26,412 nucleotides of DNA from Parachlorella kessleri (lineage: Eukaryota; Chlorophyta; Trebouxiophyceae; Chlorellales; Chlorellaceae), in the NCBI GenBank assembly GCA_001598975.1, contig BBXU01002536.1:1-26412 (forward strand). Reading direction: 5' to 3'. The position numbers and the translations under genes are program-made. Shown here in pieces: positions 1-8,975 of the stretch. The notes under the pieces were generated by a model that ran no database searches, was not told where the DNA came from, and saw nothing but the letters and a program-made list of their open reading frames with translations. Every line of letters starts with the position of its first letter. Within the stretch, counting starts at the first letter, position 1.

Positions 1-469
1 TATCCCCTGTGTGCCTTGCCTTCCATGTGTTCCCCATCAATCTATGAGAGGGTTCTTAGGGAGGGTCTCGTCAGCCCAACTCGGCAGGTGCTAGGGGTGG
101 TAGCCTGTCGTGCTTACCAGTGATGTTTGGAGATGCTTCAGCTGCAGTGGCCCCAGACGGGTGCTGCCTTTGTGTAACAACAGGGCCAGGAGTGAAGACC
201 TAGGCTCTTGACCGCATGGCCTATCGGCCTAGGAGTCTCTCAGCTAGTCTCAATGACTCCTTGGTCTAGAATCTCCCCCCACCTCCCCCCAGGTCTTGCG
301 CTAGCACAGCTACAGCTTTGACGCAAGGGTATGGTCAGCAACTAGCCCAGCCGATATGACTTCACGCGTGGCAGAGTCCAGTAGGCTCAGGTGGATGTAT
401 GCTAGTGGGGGACAAGCAAGGCACCCTGCCAAGAGAGGCCCATTGGATCAGAACTCAGGCGAGACCCAG

Positions 470-582
470 AGCATAAATGAGAGAATTACTGGCTCAGAAC
501 TCAGGCAAGACTCAGGCTCATTCTGCATCCAGCCCTGTCAGTCCAGCCCAGCTCTACTCCCTGTTTGCACTACCTGCCACCC
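470..582 (+). repeat. Direct repeat, copy A (partner at 1266-1379)
   Basis: This segment and 1266-1379 align over their full length of about 113 bases, with scattered substitutions and one or two small indels. Shared blocks include 'actcaggc', 'cagctct', 'actccctgtt' and 'cactacctgccaccc'. A shorter related piece follows at 604-655 ('ttgttagtacagctcc' onward). No terminal inverted repeats or coding capacity are visible, so this looks like a local non-coding repeat family rather than a transposon. Confidence 0.75.
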
Positions 583-810
583 ATGCTAATAAATGCATGC
601 AACCTTGTTAGTACAGCTCCACCCCATCTCCTCGTTGTTCGCTTTGACTGTCGCCCACAACAAGGACACCCTGCCAACACCCATAGCAGCTCTTGGGGTC
701 TCCCCTGCCGGACCCTGCCCAGCTACTTCAGACCTCCCTGGTGTGCCCCCAGCATAATGCAAGCAAGGCCTCCACAAGTCCCGCCACGCTTAAATACTGC
801 CACTGTGCTG

Positions 811-970
811 CACAGCTCCTTGCTGGCAGGGTAGGCATCGTCCTGCTTGCTTGGCCCTAGGGCAAAGGCTAGTTCTGTGCTGCCTGGTGGAGATATGCCA
901 GTACCCCTCTGCACAGTTCCTTGCCAGCATGGTAGGCATCATTCTGCTTGCTTGGCCTAGGGCAAAGGCT
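811..970 (+). repeat. Imperfect tandem duplication, period about 101 bases
   Basis: The block starting at 811 (cacagctccttgctggcagg) recurs at 912 with a few substitutions. Both copies run through 'ggtaggcatc', 'ctgcttgcttggcc' and 'tagggcaaaggct'. A shorter trailing echo, 'ccctagggcaaagct', lies at about 976-990. The copies differ at several positions, so the duplication is not very recent. Confidence 0.75.
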
Positions 971-1265
971 GTGGGCCCTAGGGCAAAGCTGGCTGCGTTC
1001 CACTTTCCCAGGGATGGGTTACGCTGCTATTGCTGGGAAAACATCAAACCACCTAGACAGCTCCCGCTAGGGGAGGGGCAAAGGAAACTGAGCTCAGTTG
1101 CCTGGAGGCTTGCACAAGGTGGGGACTGACACGGCCACCACCCTAGCACTATCCACCACACTCAAACCAATCAGGACCGAGGGCTGGAAGCAAGCAATAG
1201 CAATACTCTCGCATGCGGCTCAGGCAAGTACTGGCTACTATCTACTCCCGATCCACAAATTTGCC

Positions 1266-1379
1266 AGCATAAAAAGAGAACTACTGGCTAAGAACTTAGG
1301 CAGGACTCAGGCACATCCTGCCATCCAGTCCTGTTAGTACAACCCAGCTCTCACTCCCTGTTCGCACTACCTGCCACCC
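1266..1379 (+). repeat. Direct repeat, copy B (partner at 470-582)
   Basis: This is the second copy of the roughly 113-base direct repeat, in the same orientation and about 796 bases downstream of copy A. It retains 'ctactggct', 'ggactcaggc', 'cctgttagtac' and 'cactacctgccaccc'. It ends about 57 bases before the stop codon of the convergent GH43 gene, so it probably lies in that gene's 3' untranslated or downstream region. Confidence 0.75.
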
Positions 1380-1435
1380 TATACCGATATAAAGCGAGTC
1401 GAGTAGACACAATGAGGGCATCTTCCAACAGCACG

Positions 1436-4400
1436 CTAGCTGGGCATCAGGAGATTCTGTGCCCACAGATCTGGGCGGTCAAACACCCCAAGGTCCCACT
1501 CGTCAAACCAACGGAAGGTGACGCTGACACCACCACCTCGCCTGCTGGCTAGCTGCCTGTCAATACTACCGCCACTGCTGTGGGGCCGCCGCCTCCTCCA
1601 CTCCAGACCATGCTGCTCCCAGGAGATTCTCCTCAGATCTCCATAGACTTTCACCCGCAAGGGGAGCCACACATACCTGCACCCGCCAGCGCACAGGGGT
1701 GGTGGGCAACAGAAAGTCATGTCCAAGTGACACAGAGTGATGATTTAACACATTGCGCCATGGCAAGGCAGCTCCAGCGGAGGACAGAAGGGGCCGTATG
1801 GGAAACTAGCAGCACTTGCTGCATGGCACTGTATGACAGCCCGGGAGCAAGTAGTTGAAGCAGGTGGTCACTCGCACTGCCGCTTGGTTCAGGCGTTGCC
1901 GCGCTTCTAGACATGCGTGCCCACTTGATCTGAGCCCAGCACACTGCCACAACAGAGTAACAGGCAGGGAGCCTGCAGCATGGCAAATAAGAGCGGCGTT
2001 GCGATTGCCGCCATGTTCTGGGAAGCTGCTGGCGGGACAGCTCACCTGGAGCTGCCAAGGTCTTGTGGATTCCAGCGGTCAGCCATCAGTATGAAGTTGC
2101 CGCGGCCATCCCGGCCGAGAACTGGGAACACGTAGGTATCTGCAGGCAGGAGGTATCTGCAAGTAGGTACCCGCATGTAGACATTTGGATGTATGACTTA
2201 ATAGGTGGACGGCATGGCAGGAAAGGCAGAGCCAGCCTCAGAGGCCATCGCATGGTTATCACCGGCTTTCAAGTGTCGGGCACCAACCCAGCTGCCCGGC
2301 ACGCAAGGGGTCCAAGACAACTGCTGGGTGGAGGGCGCACGCACCCTGTGCCCCAAACGTGGTGTTGCAAGCGATGACGTCTGCGTCCTGGCAGGGGTTG
2401 CCCAGCGACTGCCAGGGGCCCTTGGGTGAGGGTGCCGCAAACACCTCGGCAGCATTGGGCAGCCAGCCGGTGCAGCCCGATGTAAGCAGCAGGTAAAGTC
2501 CCTGCAAGGGAGCGAAATGCCAGGCAGTATCCATGGCGGTTGCAGGAGGCTCACAGCACAAGCCGAGCCAGAACACCCCTGCTGTGACGCAAACATGTGA
2601 AGGGCCTGTGGCACGCCAGGAGCAGAATGTAGTTAGTCTAGCCTAGCCCAGTCTAGGTCAACAGCGTGCCGACTGACCTTGCTACCGTGAGGCCCCCAAG
2701 TGGGGTCAACAGAAAGCCTGGCATGACTACGCTCAAAAACCACAAGATCCCAAGCACCATTTCTAAATGGCATGCACAGAATGTGGTGAGCAGACAGCAT
2801 TTTAGAAGCAAGATTGCCACCATGCGTAGAGTCATGAGCCACCAGGTCACGCCACGCCAAAGGCGCCAGCACCTCCGCAGCCCCCACCTGGTGCTTGAAG
2901 ACTGCCGGTGCCTCCCGGGAGAGCCCCACCAGCACTCTGTCATAGTTTGTCACCACGCTGAGGTAGTTGGGGGCCAGCTGCGCCACATGCATGACTTGGT
3001 TCTCCTCAGAAGAGTAGAACAAGTAGGCCTTGCCGTCATCGTCCTGCGAGAGCATACGAGGACAGGATGGGTGGGGTGCAGGTGCTGTCTTCTCTGCTCC
3101 TTGCCCAGGAGCAGGATGTCACCCTCCTTCTGCACAAGGGGACAACAGTGAGACATCCGAACTCGCCCCTGAAGGCTCGGTCTAGGAATAACTACCCACT
3201 CTCGATGTGAACAGAATGGAACATGGGTAACTCCCAGACACCTGAGCATCGGCGCAAACAGTGGCGGGAGACCATCCGCGGGGTTCCTCATGGACATGCC
3301 CTGTGCCTCAATAGCCTCCCCAGGACAGACCGAGCCACTCGCCAACCCTAGCTGTAACAGATATCCCGCACCAAGTGACTGGAAAGGCTTCGCCACACTC
3401 CCAACAAACAGTTGTGGGCCGGTGTAACTCAATGCACCAACCCCTGTCCTTAATAACAGGACGGGCGAAGCATAACACAGGTACGCACTGCAGGCTGGCC
3501 ATGCTGCCCCAACAAGGACGACGTCCAGAACAGGCTTGCATTCTGCAGCTGCACGGCATTTTCTGCCACGTCCTGGCTGGCTGCCATTGCAGCCAAAGAT
3601 TTCGTTCACGCAGGCCAAGCACCGCCCTGCTCTGGCCCTGCCCTCACCTTGAAGACGGTCATGTCTCGCGACATCTGCCTGTTGGGCCGAGAGCTGCCTA
3701 GGTATTCAAAAGGCCCTGTGGGCGAGCGCGCCCTAGCTACCCCCGCCTTGGCTTCGTCGTAGTGAGCGCTGCAGCACACAAGGCAGCACAGCTACACGCA
3801 AGAAGCGATTACTGGGTAGCACCAACACTTTGATCCATCCTCCAGGCCAAAGTACCCATGCCGAACGCGCACGAACGTGGCCGCCCCCAGCCTATGAGTC
3901 CCCCTGCTGTCCCCAATGTTGCAGGCCAGGCTTACTGCAGTCCCGATTGCAGCGGCAAAGGTGGGGTGCAGCAGCTGTGCCGCTGGGGGTCACTCACTCG
4001 TCTATGTGCATCCACATGACGAAGGAGCCATCCCGCTCGTTGTGAAGCACCTTGGGTCTCTCCAGCACCCTCGAGGCGTGCAAATCAGGGTGATCCCCTG
4101 CTCTCAACACGAGGCCTACACAAAGACACAGGGTGCATGACATACACCACAGCAGAGGGCTCGCGCCAATGATCTGAGTGCTTCCTTCATTCACGTCAAA
4201 CCAGAACCTGCGCAAGGCAGGGTTTGTCTCAGGAGCCTGCAACATGCAAATAGCAGCACCCTATCGCAGCTGACCTACAAAGTAACAATTACGCGAGTCG
4301 AATGTCTGTTCCCTTACCCTCATCTTTCCAGTTGTACAGGTCCACCGACGAATAGCACCGTACGCCGATAAGGTCCACCCTGGGAGGACTGTAGGTGTCC

Positions 4401-4817
4401 AGGTCAGCCTCTGGGATGTATGTGCGCCCACTTTTATCCTCCCCATACCAGAAGTAAGTGCCATTATAGTGAAGTATGCCACCGCCATGTGCCTGCAGGA
4501 CATTGCTGAGTGCTGGCCCTGTTGCTTGGCAGGATTTGAAACAGTGTGCTTCCAACGTGGGCTGAGGGGCGTGTCCTTACCTGAATTGGACTGCCACGAT
4601 TGTCCAGCCATATATCTCCAGGACGGAAAGTCCGCCTGGTGTCGTCCGTGGCGAAGGCTGCCAACTTCAAGACAAAATGGCGGTGCACCAAAACCAACGT
4701 CAGGAGGCCAACCAGCGCCAGCAGTGCCTTTTGTGCCAACAGGTCTTTTGATCTCTTTGGGCTGAACTTTTCGGACCCCTTGCTATAACCAGGGCGGTGA
4801 TGCTGAACGTGCACCAT
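1436..4817 (-). CDS. GH43-family galactosidase, type II membrane protein (8 exons)
   Basis: Exons (minus): 4817-4581, 4492-4318, 4097-3998, 3768-3648, 3043-2888, 2501-2345, 2139-2046, 1676-1436. All junction phases agree and give 426 residues. Residues 1-30 are basic and 31-52 form one hydrophobic helix, a type II signal anchor. The catalytic part follows: AHGGG (80-84), WYGEDK, LERPKV, VMWMHIDD, SRDMTVF (about 204-210), DDDGKAYLFYSSEEN (212-226), REAPAVFK, TSGCTGW, GPWQSLGNPC, TFGAQ (about 311-315), FILMADRW, YVWLPL and WFDEWDLGVF near the C-terminus. This motif order matches the galactan 1,3-beta-galactosidase branch of GH43, known in land plants as Golgi type II proteins acting on arabinogalactan proteins. 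Substrate and Golgi location are inferred from the family. The start is the first ATG before the anchor. Nothing looks broken. Confidence 0.88.
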
Positions 4818-4962
4818 AGTCACAACCCATCGTTACATGCCAGGCCAGCAGGAAGCAGCAAGACGAAATTTTCTAATGTCCTGCTCCCCGACCAGGGCAT
4901 GGCTGCCAATTTGTCGGAAAGTGTGCTTGGCGCCCAGCATTGTCAGCATAGGGCGCGGAGAG
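4818..4962. promoter_or_regulatory. Probable GH43 promoter and 5' leader, abutting the inverted duplication
   Basis: These 145 bases lie between the GH43 start codon and the outer edge of the left arm of the inverted duplication. They must include the 5' leader and the proximal promoter of the minus-strand GH43 gene. I see no convincing TATA element. The duplication may have replaced sequence that once lay further upstream. Confidence 0.4.
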
Positions 4963-5439
4963 TTCACCCTTGCCCTACTTGCCGCTGTTGTGCTGGGCAA
5001 TGTCAGTGACTCTGACTCCTGGGCCCTCAATACCCTACGCGAGAAGCTGCCCCGCGTCATGCCCAACCATCTGGAGTGGTTCAAGGTGCCCCTGTTGCAG
5101 CCAAGGAATCTTACCCGAGGCGAGGTGGGTTGGTCCCTGGCTTCACACTATGATAATCATGATCTTTTCATGCACCGCTCAAAACACCAACATATTGCAG
5201 GATTGCCTGGCTTGGCCTGGGTTGCTTGCACTTCTGCTCGTGTGTTGCCTGGGTGTGATTAAGCGGGACACTTCTTGCAGTCAATGCCTGGTTTCCTGAC
5301 TAATTTTGCCTTAGGTTCCTCTCTGCTGACCCTCTTCAACCTCTGTTGTTGCCAGGTCGCCCGTATCAAGGACGCAGTGATGAACATTATCGGGCACAGC
5401 ATTGCCAACCTGCGGGCATACTTTGGCGACACTGCCAAG
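4963..5439 (+). pseudogene. Left-arm gene copy, lacking its N-terminal part
   Basis: The plus strand of the left arm keeps two exons of the gene whose 5' end survives only in the right copy: 4963-5124, and 5356-5439 after an acceptor ending CCAG. The frame reads FTLALLAAVVLGNVSDSDSW, continues through MPNHLEWFK and NLTRGE, then VARIKDAVMN and AYFGDTAK before a GTGGG donor at 5440. Here the W codon of HLEWFK is intact (TGG), unlike the other arm. The sequence upstream of 4963 is unrelated to the right copy's 5' coding part, so this copy has no native start. I do not recognise the family. The hydrophobic run resembles a membrane or plastid protein segment, but that is inference. Confidence 0.55.
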
Positions 5440-5629
5440 GTGGGGCATTCCATGGGTCTTGATTTCTTATGTCCATCCCTTACAGCCCCTGCTGACCAGG
5501 GTAGGATCATGCCAGTTGTTTCCATTTGTTTTTGTGGCTTTTGGCCGGCAGGGTGCTGCCTCTTCCTCATGTGCCCAGCTTTCCTCACTTCGTGCTCCTC
5601 TATTAGCCCATGCCTGGCTGGTCGTCATC

Positions 5630-5678
5630 TGTATAGTCAAGAACTGACAACGGGCCGTTGTCAGTTCTTGACTATACA
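5630..5678. other. Central palindrome of the inverted duplication
   Basis: Positions i and j with i+j = 11308 are complementary without interruption from 5630/5678 inward to 5653/5655, leaving 5654 unpaired. That is 24 base pairs with a one-base loop. Outside it the arms still correspond, but with mismatches. Such a short spacer favours cruciform extrusion and is typical of the joint left by a fold-back or template-switch event. Confidence 0.9.
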
Positions 5679-5867
5679 TATGGGGACCGACCAGGTATGG
5701 TCTATTAGAGGAGCTCGAAGTGAGGAAAGCTGGGCATATGAGGAAGAGGCAGCACCCTGCTGGCCAAAAGCCACAAAAACAAATAGAAACAACTGGGATG
5801 ATCCTTCCCTGGTCAGCAGGGGCTGTAAGGGATGGACATAAGAATCAAGACCCATGGAATGGCCCAC

Positions 5868-6581
5868 CTTGGCAGCGTTGCCAAAGTATGCCCTCAGGTT
5901 GGCAATGCTGTGCCCGGTAACGTTCGTCACTGTGTCCACGATACGGGCAACCTGGCAGCAACAGAGTTTGAAAAGGTTCAGCAGAGGGAAATCTAGCGTA
6001 ACAGCGGTCCAGGAAATTAGGCTTTGAGTGCAAGAAATCTCCTGCTTAAACACACCCAGGCACCACATGAGCAGGAATGCAAGCAACCCAGGTCAACCCA
6101 GGCAACCTGCAATTTGTCGGTGTTTGAATGGTGCATTAAAAGTCCATGATTATCACAGTGAGAAGCTAGCTAGCAACCAACCCACCTCGCCTCGGGTAAG
6201 ATTCCTCGGCTGCAACAGGGGCAACTTGAATCACTCCAGATGGTTGGGCATGATGCGGGCCAGCTTCTCGCGTTGGGTATTGAGGGCCCAGGAATCAGAG
6301 TCACTGACATTGCCCAACACAACAGCGGCAAGTAGGGCAAGGGTGAAGCGGTCCACTTCGGACAGCAGCCAGCCACTCAACCCCTCAAGGCAGGGCAGCG
6401 CGCTGTACACCTTGCCCTCATCCGGACGAACAGCAGTAGTCTGATTGTACTCCAAAGAACTAACCGCAAACCCCCGGTGGCGCCTAACAGCGAAGGGTCC
6501 TGAAACAATGACATTGGGGTCACGCCTGAGGTTCAACCTAGTAGCCGGCCTGTTACTGAAGCGTCTGGCAGGGGTGCACAT
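5868..6581 (-). pseudogene. Right-arm gene copy with start but in-frame stop, cut at the palindrome centre
   Basis: Likely exons are 6581-6186 and 5951-5868 on the minus strand. The ATG at 6581 opens a basic, Ser/Thr/Arg-containing leader (MCTPARRFSNRPATRLNLRR) that could be a plastid transit peptide. It continues through KVYSALPCLEGLSGWLLSEV into the same hydrophobic segment as the left copy. At 6231-6233 the codon matching Trp in the other arm is TGA, just before FKLPLLQPRNLTRGE. The second exon (VARIVDTVTN to AYFGNAAK) stays open. Any further 3' exons are missing because the arm ends at 5655. The family is not recognised. Read-through, or use of a GTGATT donor at the stop, could rescue expression, so the pseudogene call is tentative. 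Confidence 0.5.
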
Positions 6582-6980
6582 AGTGAGGCTCTGGCATCGA
6601 AGCTTTGACAGCAGGAGAAAGGGTGGCAGAAAGGGAGAGAAGGTGAGGTTTTATAGGCCCCACCCCGGTACTGCAAGAGACCAGGATTAGGTATCTAGCA
6701 GAGCAAGATACCAAAACGAGGCACATGCGATGGCAAAAGACCAAAAGAGGCGACGTAGCCTGTACTGTCAAAGTGAGAAGACGGGGCCAAAAATCCAACC
6801 GCGGCGCGCGAACGGTATGACACCTGTCAAGGCGCGCATGGCTGTCAGGCTTGTTCGCCGAAAAAGCTTAAACCCACTTTGTAGAGATCTAACCCGCAAG
6901 TAGAAGGCTCACATGGCTTGACGAGGGCGAGGAGCGCAGCGGGGAGTTGGCCGCACGGACCAAGAACTTGGAGGGTGTTA
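6582..6980. other. Intergenic spacer between the right-arm gene copy and the RNR fragment
   Basis: No gene is visible here. The spacer should contain the 5' leader and promoter of the minus-strand gene starting at 6581. It also contains whatever follows the ribonucleotide reductase stop codon at 6981-6983, which lies on the same strand just upstream. Short degenerate echoes occur around 6675-6750 ('agaccaggattaggtat', 'gcaagataccaaaacgagg', 'caaaagaccaaaagagg') and give a purine-rich plus strand. I see no clear TATA box or terminator. Confidence 0.4.
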
Positions 6981-7193
6981 CTAGAAATCATTATCAAAGG
7001 TGAGAGTCAGTGCTTGGCACTGAATAACGTTGGTAAGTTGGTAGTCTCCTACACGACGCTCAAAGAAGTTGGTTTTGCCGTGCGAGGAGATCTGCTCCAT
7101 CCAATCAAAGGGGTTGGCTGCACCATAGTAGCGGGGGTAGCCCAGGGCCACCAGCAACCTGTCAGCCACAAACTCAATGTATTGAGACATCAT
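6981..7193 (-). pseudogene. Ribonucleotide reductase small subunit (R2), C-terminal fragment
   Basis: The minus strand reads [13 protein letters not shown], then [24 protein letters not shown] and finally LTFDNDF with a TAG stop at 6981-6983. This is the C-terminal 69 residues of class I R2. It includes the DYQ segment and the acidic-Phe tail that in the family docks on the large subunit R1. The part that should precede it (iron-ligand helices and radical Tyr) is not found anywhere between here and the septin gene. Just upstream the expected 'ALPV..IGMN' region looks shortened: GCCTTGCCTGTC is present but in another frame. No clean acceptor sits at the edge of the conserved block. I infer a truncated relic, perhaps moved in with the neighbouring rearrangement. 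A terminal exon of a split gene with very distant exons is the alternative. Confidence 0.7.
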
Positions 7194-8975
7194 TGACAGG
7201 CAAGGCGAGTCCACAAGGGTGGGTCTAACGACTACTGTAAGCACTGAGGAAACGCCACTGCCATGCCAAGAAGAGAGTCTTGCCCCCAGGTCGTTCAGAC
7301 AGCCGACGCTCACCGCAGTTGTTGTGTAAATGGTTCCGAGAGCCTGCCGTTCCACAGCTGGGGTTAGTTTAACTGATAAGAAGCAGTACTACACAAGAAC
7401 AGTGAAAGCAGGCAGACATCGAGAACTGTTAGCCGCAGGGGGCTGTTGTTGAAGGTGGCAGCCCTTCACGAACATGTGATCTGGAAAAGAGGTAGGGTGG
7501 TAAAACTGTAGTGACAGGGTTTGGGTGCGAATATGCTGTGGAGCTTGACTGATTTCTGATTCAGTAGGTCTCTCTCTTTGAGACAAGCTGGGGCCACCAG
7601 GACAGCATTTGAAACCTGCACCTGGCAGCCGCAGCAGCTGTACTAATTTCTGACATCCAGGGGTCTTGCATGCAACTTTGTGAAAGGTGGCAGGTATTGG
7701 AACACAGAGGGGGCAGAGGAGAAGTACTTGTGCAGGACTAGTGCAAAAAAAGTGAAGAAGCTGTGAACTAATTGACTGGGTCCCTGAGGATATATGCCTG
7801 CTTGCGACACGAGCGTGTGCTGCCGACCCTGAAGCTGCTTTTTGTGCCGCAATCCCCTTAAATGCTAGGTGCACAGCCTCAACAATCACCTACACGCCAA
7901 AAGCCAACTGTGATATCTTTACAAGGGGGCCAAGTGGTTAAACTGCTTCAATTACTCTGGCCCGCTGGCTTTCAATATGCTGCATTTGAGAAAGATGTGA
8001 AAAAACGAACCACGGCGAGTAGCAGCTTACATGGCAAAGTAACACCAACAACAACATGCAGTACCATGCATGCATTTACCATCACTCCATTCCAATGTTT
8101 TAAAAACATGCTGCACATACCTGCTACAAGGAAAGATGCATGCACAATCAAAGAATCACACGTCCTGCTGTAGACACACCTGACTAGGCTGGCAATAGAA
8201 AACATTAAATCTGTTTTTATACAGTGTGTGTGGCATTAGACACATTCTGCGCATTGCTGAAGATCAGTAACATTGTTCATCATCTCTCCCTAATGGGTTG
8301 GGCACACTGCCTGCTGAGCACTAGCACTACCTCCTAAGAAACGCTGGCGTAAAGCCGCACTTCACTCCCCCCAGAACTTCCACCAGTCCCGCCGTTTGTA
8401 GATCCCCCTCTCCTCGGCCTCCTGCCTGCAATCGCCAAGCGCAACAGCAGCCACACTTCCGTTAGCAAGCTCGGTCCTCAATGTCTGTCAGCTCTGCACC
8501 TAGGCGGGCGCCAAAGCAGTGCATGTGCTGTTTCAAGGGGATACACTCCAACGAAGAGAAGTCTGGAAGTGACGCGCCCTTTTCACTGGGGCCTTACGCT
8601 GCCTTGCTGCCTGTCCGCGGCCCAGCATGTTAAGCAAGCAACGCCAGCAGCGCCCCGTCAAAGCACAGCATCAAGGCAATGAATGTGCCCAGCCCTCCTC
8701 CCAGCATGCGCAGTGCAGTGGTACTGGTCGCATGCTACAGCTGCAACCACATGCTGGGGATCCCATGAAGAGCCTTTATGTTCGGTCGGCTTCACACAAC
8801 AACGCACAGCCCCCCTGACAAGCTCTCGACGAACACGACTGATGCTTCCCGCCCCGCTCCCAGTGCTGCTGACTATGTATTGCAACTAACAGTCAGATGC
8901 TGCTGCCTACAGGGGGACCCTCTCCTCCCGTCCCCACCCACACTGCTGCACATCCCCCGCCACCGCCACGGTCAC
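7194..8975. other. 1.8-kb spacer without a recognisable gene
   Basis: Both strands were read. The longest minus-strand frame (7389-7889) has no ATG start, no family motif and a composition unlike the real exons. Upstream exons of ribonucleotide reductase were looked for (E-x-I-H-S-E-type and other iron-ligand motifs) and not seen. The 7860-8300 part is richer in A and T than its surroundings. The right end must contain the septin 3' untranslated region. No tRNA, rRNA or transposon signature was recognised. Confidence 0.45.

Larger units (their letters stand above)
1..1435. other. Gene-free left flank with degenerate direct repeats
   Basis: No open frame here resembles a protein family I know, and the short frames present lack the codon bias and splice structure seen in the genes to the right. 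What can be seen is repetition: a pair of direct repeats at 470-582 and 1266-1379, a tandem pair at 811-970, and C-rich runs at 273-291. The stretch probably includes the 3' untranslated and downstream region of the minus-strand GH43 gene that stops at 1436. A promoter or terminal exon of a gene lying further left cannot be excluded. Confidence 0.5.
4963..6347. repeat. Large inverted duplication (about 690-base arms, centre at 5654)
   Basis: The left arm (4963-5653) is repeated in reverse complement as the right arm (5655-6347). The arms match from 'ttcacccttgccctacttgc' at the outer edge to the centre, with scattered substitutions and a net length difference of about two bases. The innermost part is a near-perfect palindrome, 5630-5678: gtatagtcaagaactgac faces its own complement around one unpaired base. 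Divergence between the arms is visible throughout, so they are not a simple read-through artefact. A transcript crossing the centre would fold into a hairpin of nearly 700 base pairs. No transposase, terminal repeat or target-site duplication was seen. Confidence 0.93.

Noticed and set aside
2950..3618. 222-codon minus-strand frame overlapping GH43 exon 5
   Set aside because: It reads through an intron and an exon in a different frame from the conserved DDDGKAYLFYSSEEN reading. The GH43 motifs fix the true frame.
4963..6347. Inverted duplication interpreted as a transposon with long terminal inverted repeats
   Set aside because: There is no interior between the arms, no transposase frame and no visible target-site duplication. 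The arms carry ordinary spliced gene sequence.
7389..7889. 166-codon minus-strand frame between the RNR fragment and the septin gene
   Set aside because: The frame begins at a non-ATG codon, shows no known domain and has no phase-compatible link to the R2 fragment. Kept only as unexplained spacer.
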